Part shown: positions 5,893-11,148 of the stretch, one piece after another | How positions within the stretch are numbered: position 1 is the stretch's first letter | Layout: every line of letters begins with the position of its first letter | From: Paracoccaceae bacterium | GTDB lineage: Bacteria; Pseudomonadota; Alphaproteobacteria; Rhodobacterales; Rhodobacteraceae | Direction of reading: 5' to 3' | Length of the DNA stretch: 11,148 nt | Assembly: GCA_020441345.1 (NCBI GenBank) | Contig: JAGRMK010000119.1 | Coordinates: 1 to 11,148 of the forward strand | Program-made: the position numbers and the translations under genes | The notes under the pieces: model-generated | Told to the model about the DNA's origin: nothing | Seen by the model: only the letters and a program-made list of their open reading frames with translations | Database searches by the model: none

Positions 5893-6798
5893 ATGGACCG
5901 CTTGACCGAAATGGAAGCCTTCGCCACGGTTGTCGACCAAGGTGGCTTTACCGATGCGGCGCGAAAGATGGGGATTTCCAAATCCGCTGTCTCGAAACAT
6001 GTCTCATCGCTTGAGGCGCGGCTGGGCGCCCGCCTGCTGAACCGCACGACGCGCCGGGTAAGCCCGACCGAGATCGGTCTGGTCTACTATGACCGTGCGC
6101 GCCGGGTTCTGAACGACGCGGGCGAAGCAGACAGCATCGTCACCGCCATGCAATCGGCACCCTCGGGCGTGTTGCGCATGTCGGTTGCCACCGACTTTGG
6201 CGTCAGCCTGCTGTCACCGGTTCTCGACGAATTCCTCGACGAGTTCCCCGAAATCAGCGTCAACATGGTGCTCAAGAACCGCTATGTCGAACTGATCTCG
6301 GAAGGGTTCGACATGGCGATCCGCATCGGCGAGATGGAAGATTCAAGCCTGCGCGCCCGCAAGATCTCTGAAACCACGCAGCGCCTCATCGCCTCGCCCA
6401 AGTATTTCCAGCATCACGGCCGCCCGATGCGGATCGATGATCTGAACGAGCACCGGCTGCTGCATTTCTCGAACCAGGCCAGCGCGAACGTCTGGAAAAT
6501 CGCCGCCCCCTCGGGCGAAGTCCGACAGGTTCGCGGCACTGGCTGGTTGACGGTCAACGATGGCCAGTCGCTGCTGAACGCCGCCGTCAAGGGGCTGGGC
6601 ATCGCCTATCTGCCCAGTTTTCTGTATCACGACGCCATGGCGCAAGGGCTGGTCGAAGATGTGATCCCAGATCTGCCGCAAACTACGTTGGGCATTTATG
6701 CGGTCTATCCGCCCGGCCGGTTCACCCAGCCCAAGGTCCGCGCCTTCATCGACTTTCTGGTGGAACGCTTCGCCGACAAGGGCCCCGACCGCTGGTAA
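5893..6798 (+). CDS. LysR-family transcriptional regulator
   Basis: A 301-residue DNA-binding regulator of normal LysR length. The N-terminal winged helix-turn-helix runs from about 3 to 62, with GGFTDAARKMGISKSAVSKH (17-36) as the core and LGARLLNRTTRRVSPTEIG completing the wing. A linker helix (about 63-88) leads to the effector domain (about 90-295) with SGVLRMSVATDFG, the substrate-domain hallmark DMAIRIGEMEDSSLRAR and LLNAAVKGLGIAYLPSFL. The effector is unknown. The ATG at 5893 gives the standard MDRLTEMEAF start; a GTG three codons upstream is possible. The Shine-Dalgarno site is weak. It sits between the fadH-AEC operon and an ABC importer operon, all on the same strand. LysR genes usually control themselves and often a neighbour, so either operon could be a target, but nothing in the sequence settles this. 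A strong terminator follows it. Confidence 0.93.
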   Translation: MDRLTEMEAFATVVDQGGFTDAARKMGISKSAVSKHVSSLEARLGARLLNRTTRRVSPTEIGLVYYDRARRVLNDAGEADSIVTAMQSAPSGVLRMSVATDFGVSLLSPVLDEFLDEFPEISVNMVLKNRYVELISEGFDMAIRIGEMEDSSLRARKISETTQRLIASPKYFQHHGRPMRIDDLNEHRLLHFSNQASANVWKIAAPSGEVRQVRGTGWLTVNDGQSLLNAAVKGLGIAYLPSFLYHDAMAQGLVEDVIPDLPQTTLGIYAVYPPGRFTQPKVRAFIDFLVERFADKGPDRW

Positions 6799-6811
6799 CT
6801 GTTTCTGTCCG

Positions 6812-6833
6812 CCGGTCGTTTCCCTCCGACCGG
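6812..6833 (+). terminator. First of two tandem hairpins after the LysR-family gene
   Basis: CCGGTCG (6812-6818) and CGACCGG (6827-6833) form a perfect 7-bp stem with an 8-base loop, 13 nt after the stop codon. No U-run follows. It may block 3' exonuclease or assist the terminator that follows 11 nt later. Confidence 0.5.
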
Positions 6834-6844
6834 ATGCCGTAGAC

Positions 6845-6873
6845 TGGCCGACCCGATGGGTCGGCCATTTTTT
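6845..6873 (+). terminator. Strong intrinsic terminator of the LysR-family gene
   Basis: TGGCCGACCC (6845-6854) and GGGTCGGCCA (6858-6867) form a perfect 10-bp GC-rich stem with a three-base GAT loop, followed at once by six T (6868-6873). This is a textbook rho-independent terminator and separates the regulator transcript from the importer operon downstream. Confidence 0.92.
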
Positions 6874-6943
6874 ACTTTCCGCCGCGCTTGTCACCACGTC
6901 CGCCTGAACAATGGGCATGGGCCATACCGCTGCTGGACCGACT

Positions 6944-6975
6944 GCATTCTTGCCGCGCAATCGCGGCAAGAATGC
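6944..6975. repeat. Perfect 14-bp inverted repeat with four-base loop
   Basis: GCATTCTTGCCGCG (6944-6957) and its exact reverse complement (6962-6975) are separated by CAAT. Neither side has a T-run, so it is not a standard intrinsic terminator on either strand. It lies between the LysR terminator and the predicted promoter of the ABC importer, outside any recognised gene. Possible roles are an operator, an RNA hairpin or a small dispersed palindromic element; which one cannot be told from a single copy. Confidence 0.85.
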
Positions 6976-7038
6976 TGCGTCGCCGCGCAACTCATATCGC
7001 CAGAATTCGGAAACGTTATAGCCAGACCATGATTGTTC

Positions 7039-7066
7039 TTGATTGAAAATGACGGGCTTTCATACT
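7039..7066 (+). promoter_or_regulatory. Candidate promoter of the ABC importer operon
   Basis: TTGATT (7039-7044) and CATACT (7061-7066) are 16 bp apart, each matching four of six consensus bases, in an AT-rich stretch unlike the GC-rich surroundings. The start site would be near 7073, giving a leader of about 45 nt. The AT richness supports a control region, but the exact boxes are uncertain. TATAGC at 7017-7022 is another possible -10. Confidence 0.35.
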
Positions 7067-7118
7067 CGGCTCAATAAAAAACGATCCAAACACCTGCTAC
7101 TTCAACTGGGAGAATCTC

Positions 7119-8696
7119 ATGCTTATGAAGAGACGGACGTTGTTCGGGGCCTTGGCCTCGGTTCTGGCACTGGGCATCGGCCTGGCAACCGCGCAGCCGC
7201 GCACCGGTGGCGAAATGGTGATTGTCAGCGGCGAAAACCCGCGCCATCTGAACCCTGCGGTGCAATCGGGCGTTGCAACCGCCGTTCCCGGAACGCAAAT
7301 CTTCGCCTCGCCGCTGCGGGTCGACGAGAACTGGAACTTTCATCCCTATCTCGCTCAAAGCTGGGACTGGTCGGACGATGGCCTGAGCCTGACGCTGAAC
7401 CTGGTGGACAATGCCGTGTTTCATGACGGCGTGCCGGTGACTTCGGCCGATGTCGCGTTTTCGATCATGACCATCAAGGCCAATCACCCGTTCCAGACCA
7501 TGTTCGGCCCCGTCGAGGCCGTGGACACCCCCGACCCGCATACCGCCATCATCCGTCTCAGCGCACCGCATCCGGCGCTGTTGCTGGCCTTGACCGGCGC
7601 GCTCTGCCCGATCATTCCACAGCATGTCTATGGTGACGGGCAAGACGTGCGCGATCACCCGGCGAACAATGCGCCGGTCGGTTCCGGGCCATTCCGCCTT
7701 GCCGAATACCGCCCCGGCGAACAGATCACGCTGGAACGGTTCGACGACTTCTTCATTGACGGACGCCCCTATCTGGACGGCATCACGATCCGCATCGTGC
7801 GCGACGCGGCGTCGGTTACGCTCTCGCTTGAATCGGGCGAGGCAGACGCCGGCATCATTACCGACGCATCCGCCATCACCCGGCTGGGCGCTACCGATGG
7901 GCTGACCGTCACGCCACGCGGGTTCGAAGGCATCGGCCCGATTCAGTGGCTGGCGTTCAATACCCGCGTCGCGCCGCTGGACGATGTCCGCGTGCGCCAG
8001 GCCATCGCCTATTCGATGGATCGCGATTTCATCCTGAACGCGCTGATGCGCGGCGTTGCCGCAAGCCAGCAGGGGCCGATCATCGAATCGAGCCCGTTCT
8101 TCAACCCTGACATGCCCAGCTACAATCTCGATCTGGACCGCGCCAACGCGCTGCTGGACGAAGCCGGGTATCCGCGCGACGCCGATGGCAATCGCTTCAC
8201 GATCACGATGGATACCATTCCGGGCCGCGATTCGGCGTTGGGCAACGTGCCAGAGTACCTGCGCTCGCAACTGCGCGAAGTGGGCATCAACGTCGAGCTG
8301 CGCACCTCGCCCGACTTCCCGACATGGGCCGGTCGCCTGGCATCGGGTGACTTTCAGATGTCGATGGATGTCGTATTCAACTGGGGTGATCCGGTGATCG
8401 GTGTACATCGCACCTATCTGTCGTCGAACATTCGCCCGGTGATCTGGTCGAATACCCAGGGCTATGTGAACGCACGTGTCGATGAATTGCTGGCCGAAGC
8501 CGGAAGCACGCTGGATACCGATGCCCGCAGGGCGCTCTATGCCGAGTTCCAGGACATCGTCGGTGCCGAACTGCCGGTCTACTGGATCAACGCCCTGCCT
8601 TATCATCACGTGTTCGACGACCGCATCGAATTGCCGCTGTCGATCTGGGGCATGATGCAGTCGATGGACGAGGTCTACTGGACCGAAGACCGCTGA
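7119..8696 (+). CDS. ABC importer substrate-binding protein, family 5 (peptide/opine/nickel type)
   Basis: A 525-residue periplasmic binding protein that captures the ligand and delivers it to the permeases encoded next. The N-terminus MLMKRRTLFGALASVLALGIGLATA is a Sec signal peptide, with cleavage likely after ATA (23-25), before Gln26; there is no lipobox, so it should be soluble in the periplasm. The mature protein follows the SBP_bac_5 layout: GGEMVIVSGENPRHLNPAV at the start, FHDGVPVTSADVAFSI, the hallmark GSGPFRL (188-194), YLDGITIRIV and DDVRVRQAIAYSMDRDFI. Length is typical. The ATG at 7119 has GGGAGA 5 nt upstream; an ATG at 7125 is the alternative. Family members bind di- or oligopeptides, opines, sugars or metal chelates, and I cannot tell which. 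A hairpin separates it from the permease genes, as is common where the binding protein must be in excess. Confidence 0.93.
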   Translation: MLMKRRTLFGALASVLALGIGLATAQPRTGGEMVIVSGENPRHLNPAVQSGVATAVPGTQIFASPLRVDENWNFHPYLAQSWDWSDDGLSLTLNLVDNAVFHDGVPVTSADVAFSIMTIKANHPFQTMFGPVEAVDTPDPHTAIIRLSAPHPALLLALTGALCPIIPQHVYGDGQDVRDHPANNAPVGSGPFRLAEYRPGEQITLERFDDFFIDGRPYLDGITIRIVRDAASVTLSLESGEADAGIITDASAITRLGATDGLTVTPRGFEGIGPIQWLAFNTRVAPLDDVRVRQAIAYSMDRDFILNALMRGVAASQQGPIIESSPFFNPDMPSYNLDLDRANALLDEAGYPRDADGNRFTITMDTIPGRDSALGNVPEYLRSQLREVGINVELRTSPDFPTWAGRLASGDFQMSMDVVFNWGDPVIGVHRTYLSSNIRPVIWSNTQGYVNARVDELLAEAGSTLDTDARRALYAEFQDIVGAELPVYWINALPYHHVFDDRIELPLSIWGMMQSMDEVYWTEDR

Positions 8697-8717
8697 GACC
8701 GGCGCTACAATGATACG

Positions 8718-8746
8718 ATGCCCTGCCCCGGATCGGGGCGGGGCAT
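8718..8746 (+). terminator. Intercistronic hairpin after the substrate-binding protein gene
   Basis: ATGCCCTGCCCCG (8718-8730) and CGGGGCGGGGCAT (8734-8746) pair over 13 bp with one G-U wobble and a GAT loop. A C-rich TCCCTTCCC follows, not a clean U-run. A stem of this kind between a binding-protein gene and its permease genes usually protects the upstream message or ends part of the transcription, so that the binding protein outnumbers the membrane parts. Full termination is unlikely because the permease genes have no obvious promoter of their own. Confidence 0.75.
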
Positions 8747-8783
8747 TCCCTTCCCGACCGCATAACGACCGAGGTTCCAGACG

Positions 8784-9764
8784 ATGGGAACGCTGCGCTA
8801 TATCCTTCAGCGCCTGTTCTACGGGCTGATCCTGATTACCGGGGTCGTGGTGCTGAACTTCTTCCTGATCCACGCCGCCCCCGGCGACGCCGCCGAGGTG
8901 ATCGCCGGCGAGATGGGCGGCATCACCGAAGAGATGATGGCCGAGATCCGCGCGAATTACGGGCTGGATCAACCGATTCTGGTGCAGCTTGGCCTGTATC
9001 TGTCGCAGATCCTGCGCGGCGATCTGGGTATGTCGTATCATTTCAACCAGCCCGTCACGACCTTGATCGGCCAAAGGGTCGGCGCGACCATCCTTCTGGC
9101 CTTGTCGGCGCAGGTTCTGGCGATGGTTCTGGGCGTCGTGCTGGGGGTTCTTGCGGCGCGCAAGCCACAGGGGATCCTGTCTGGTTTCGTGTCGGTGTTT
9201 TCGACCGTGGGCTACGCCGCGCCGGTGTTCTGGACCGGGCTGATGCTGGTTGTGCTGTTCTCGGTCGTGGTGCCGATCTTCCCGGTCGAAGGCATGATCA
9301 GCGCGCGGTTTCGCGGCGACGCGTTCGACTATGCGCTGAACGTGCTGCATCACCTCGTGCTGCCCGCCTCGACGCTGGCGATTCTGTTCCTGGCGCAATA
9401 CGCCCGCCTGTCACGCGCCGCGATGATCGAGGTGCTTGGCGCCGATTACGTGCGCACCGCCCGCGCCAAGGGGTTGGGCGAATGGCGCGTGACCTTTCAT
9501 CACGCGCTGCGCAACGCCGTGCTGCCGATCCTGACCGTCGCCGGTATCCAGTTCGGCAACCTGATATCGGGCGCGTTGCTGGTCGAAACCGTGTTCAACT
9601 GGCCCGGAATGGGGCGGCTGGCCTTCGACAGCGTGCTGCGCCGCGATTATCCGACCCTGCTGGGGGTGTTGTTCTTTGCCTCAGCAGTGGTGGTGATCGC
9701 CAATCTGTTGACGGATCTGAGCTATCGGCTGGCCGATCCGCGCATTCGCACCGGAGGGCGCTGA
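8784..9764 (+). CDS. ABC importer permease, DppB/OppB type
   Basis: A 326-residue inner-membrane permease, one half of the importer channel. It begins MGTLRYILQRLFYGLILITG, the usual DppB first helix after a short basic cytoplasmic end. The periplasmic stretch LNFFLIHAAPGDAAE (24-38) and the segment NYGLDQPILVQLGLYLSQILRGDLGMS (58-84) are family hallmarks. Further helices lie at about 100-124, 135-165, 190-205, 245-270 and 288-312. The EAA loop that docks on the ATPase is at 216-233 (EVLGADYVRTARAKGLGE). NWPGMGRLAFDSVLRRDYP (272-290) is also typical. The ATG at 8784 has GAGG (8771-8774) 9 nt upstream. The next permease gene starts one base after the stop, so the two are almost certainly co-translated. 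Full length, nothing missing. Confidence 0.95.
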   Translation: MGTLRYILQRLFYGLILITGVVVLNFFLIHAAPGDAAEVIAGEMGGITEEMMAEIRANYGLDQPILVQLGLYLSQILRGDLGMSYHFNQPVTTLIGQRVGATILLALSAQVLAMVLGVVLGVLAARKPQGILSGFVSVFSTVGYAAPVFWTGLMLVVLFSVVVPIFPVEGMISARFRGDAFDYALNVLHHLVLPASTLAILFLAQYARLSRAAMIEVLGADYVRTARAKGLGEWRVTFHHALRNAVLPILTVAGIQFGNLISGALLVETVFNWPGMGRLAFDSVLRRDYPTLLGVLFFASAVVVIANLLTDLSYRLADPRIRTGGR

Positions 9765-9765
9765 T

Positions 9766-10659
9766 ATGGCCCGGATCCACACCGCCAAACCGACCGCCAC
9801 CAAGACCCCCGAGGCAATCAGTCCGATGGGCGAGGCCTGGGGCCAGTTCCTGCGCAATCGTCCGGCGGTGTTCGGGCTGGTGCTGCTGGCCGCGATCGTC
9901 GCCTTCGTGCTTTATGGTCGCTATGGGTTCGCCGGCGATCCCTATCGCATCGTCTGGGGCCCCCTGACGGCGCCCGGCGTGCGCGAAGGGGTCTATCTGG
10001 GCACCGATTTCCTGGGCCGCGACCTGCTGACCGGGCTTTTGAAGGGCGGCGCACCGACACTGGCTGTCGGCATCTCGGCGGCTTTTCTGACGGTGGTCAT
10101 CGGCATCGCCGTCGGCGCGCTGGCCGGGTTTTTCGGCGGCTGGATGGACGATTTGCTGATGCGGCTGACAGAGTTCTTCCAGGTGCTGCCCGCATTGTTG
10201 TTCGCGATGGTGCTGGTGACGCTGTTCTCGCCATCGCTGTTCACAATTTCCTTTGCCATCGGCATCGTCAGCTGGCCACCCACCGCGCGCCTGACCCGTG
10301 CCGAATTCCTGCGCATCCGCGAGCTGGAATACGTCACCGCCGCGCGGTCCATCGGCGCCAGCAACAGGCGCATCATCTGGCGCGTGATCCTGCCGAATGC
10401 GCTGCCGCCGCTGATCGTATCCGCGACGCTGACCGTCGGCGTGGCGATCCTGTTCGAGGCGGGCCTGTCGTTCCTGGGCCTTGGCGACCCCAACACGATC
10501 AGCTGGGGCCTGATGATCGGCCAGAACCGCGGCTACCTGCTTGAGGCCTGGTGGCCGGTGGCGATCCCCGGAATCGCGATCTTTCTGACGGTCTTCGCCG
10601 TGTCGCTGGTTGGGGACGGGCTGAACGACGCCTTCAATCCGAAGCTGAGGTCCCGATGA
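9766..10659 (+). CDS. ABC importer permease, DppC/OppC type
   Basis: A 297-residue inner-membrane permease pairing with the DppB-type protein. A cytoplasmic N-terminal segment (1-32) precedes the first helix (about 34-50). The DppC hallmark GTDFLGRDLLTGLLKGG (79-95) follows, then helices at about 98-124, 138-153, 157-170, 208-232 and 262-282. The EAA loop for ATPase contact is at 185-199 (RELEYVTAARSIGAS). LSFLGLGDPNTISWG (234-248) and GDGLNDAFNPKLR (283-295) complete the family pattern. The start at 9766 lies one base after the previous stop, with GGAGG (9753-9757) inside the end of the upstream gene. Its stop overlaps the start of the ATPase gene in an ATGA arrangement. The periplasmic stretch between helix 1 and GTDFLGRD is short, as usual for the family. 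Confidence 0.95.
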   Translation: MARIHTAKPTATKTPEAISPMGEAWGQFLRNRPAVFGLVLLAAIVAFVLYGRYGFAGDPYRIVWGPLTAPGVREGVYLGTDFLGRDLLTGLLKGGAPTLAVGISAAFLTVVIGIAVGALAGFFGGWMDDLLMRLTEFFQVLPALLFAMVLVTLFSPSLFTISFAIGIVSWPPTARLTRAEFLRIRELEYVTAARSIGASNRRIIWRVILPNALPPLIVSATLTVGVAILFEAGLSFLGLGDPNTISWGLMIGQNRGYLLEAWWPVAIPGIAIFLTVFAVSLVGDGLNDAFNPKLRSR

Positions 10660-11148
10660 CAACGCCGCTGATGAGCCTGCACGACCTGCGAGTCGAGTTC
10701 GATACCCGCCACGGACGCGTAACCGCGCTGTCCGGTGTCAGTCTGGATGTGCGGCCCGGCGAGACATTGGGGATCGTCGGTGAATCGGGGTGCGGCAAGT
10801 CGATCACCGCACTGGCGATGATGGGGCTGGTGCCGAACCCGCCGGGGCATGTCACCGGCGGGCGCATCGCTTTCGACGGCGAGGACATAACCCGCGCCAC
10901 GCCGCGCCGCCTGCGTCAGCTGCGCGGCAGCGACATCGCAATGATCTTTCAAGAACCGATGACCTCGCTGAACCCGATCTTCACGGTGGGCCGGCAGATC
11001 GCCGAAGCCATCCGCCTGCACGAGGATGTCTCGAAGGCCGAGGTGCGCAACCGCGTGGTCGACGTGCTGGGCCGGGTGGGCATTCCCGATCCTGCCCGCC
11101 GTGCCGACGAATATCCCCATCAGCTTTCGGGCGGCATGCGGCAGCGGG
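10656..11148 (+). CDS. ABC importer ATP-binding protein, DppD/OppD type (partial, cut by window end)
   Basis: The first 164 residues of the ATPase that powers the importer from the cytoplasmic side. Visible motifs are Walker A GESGCGKS (42-49), the Q-loop region FQEPMTSLNP (98-107, Gln99) and the ABC signature LSGGMRQR (157-164), where the window ends. Walker B and the C-terminal oligopeptide-transporter extension are not seen. The Asn-Pro after the Q-loop (TSLNP) is characteristic of the peptide/nickel class. The ATG at 10656 overlaps the permease stop (ATGA), which supports this start and translational coupling; Met6 is a less likely alternative. A second ATPase (DppF type), or a two-domain fused ATPase, would be expected beyond the window, and this fragment could be the first half of either. 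Confidence 0.93.
   Translation, partial: MTTPLMSLHDLRVEFDTRHGRVTALSGVSLDVRPGETLGIVGESGCGKSITALAMMGLVPNPPGHVTGGRIAFDGEDITRATPRRLRQLRGSDIAMIFQEPMTSLNPIFTVGRQIAEAIRLHEDVSKAEVRNRVVDVLGRVGIPDPARRADEYPHQLSGGMRQR

Noticed and set aside
7071..9398. A 775-codon open frame on the minus strand across the binding-protein gene, the hairpin and most of the first permease gene
   Set aside because: It is antisense to two clear genes, its product is rich in Arg, His, Gln and Gly with no domain, and such frames arise in GC-rich DNA from codon bias.
9595..10662. A 355-codon minus-strand open frame opposite the DppC-type permease
   Set aside because: It is antisense to a full-length permease with all family motifs; the product is Gln/Arg/Asp-rich and has no domain.
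1..11148. Search by eye for CRISPR arrays, tRNA or rRNA genes, insertion sequences, phage genes or toxin-antitoxin pairs
   Set aside because: No regularly spaced repeats, no tRNA-like cloverleaf, no transposase or integrase motifs and no paired small genes were seen; all major genes are of housekeeping or transport type.

Overview
The window looks like ordinary chromosomal DNA of a GC-rich alphaproteobacterium, most likely a Rhodobacteraceae/roseobacter-type organism. This rests on the high GC with strong G/C third-position bias, the style of the FadH, ArgD, LysR and Opp/Dpp-type proteins, a small lipoprotein of a type I associate with this family, and an intergenic motif at the left edge that I recall as common there. 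These are recollections and inferences; no database search was run.

Layout. (1) 50-1222, minus strand: an acetylornithine aminotransferase-type gene (argD-like), with its downstream neighbour off the left edge. (2) 1566-1790, minus strand: a 74-residue membrane protein. (3) 1223-1565 and 1791-2052 are gene-poor; the second holds what may be the N-terminal stub of a GNAT acetyltransferase. (4) 2053-2676, plus strand: a small predicted lipoprotein with a probable TTG start. (5) 2797-5728: a two-gene operon of fadH (2,4-dienoyl-CoA reductase) and an AEC-family permease, four bases apart. (6) 5893-6798: a LysR-family regulator, with dyads in its upstream region and two tandem hairpins after it, the second a textbook intrinsic terminator. 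(7) 7119 to the right edge: a peptide/opine-type ABC importer operon in the order substrate-binding protein, permease B, permease C, ATPase; the ATPase is cut by the window end.

How the genes work together. The importer genes form one unit: a periplasmic binding protein, two inner-membrane permeases and an ATPase whose start overlaps the preceding stop. A 13-bp hairpin between the binding protein and the first permease probably makes the binding protein more abundant than the membrane parts. The LysR gene just upstream reads the same way, but its terminator separates it from the importer, so control of the importer by it is only a possibility. FadH serves beta-oxidation of unsaturated fatty acids; the coupled AEC permease suggests export or exchange of an organic acid, with unknown substrate.

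I found no convincing new biological system. The points most worth a second look are a perfect 14-bp inverted repeat with no terminator features at 6944-6975, the fadH-AEC coupling, the TTG-start lipoprotein overlapping a GNAT-like stub, and the 74-residue membrane protein.
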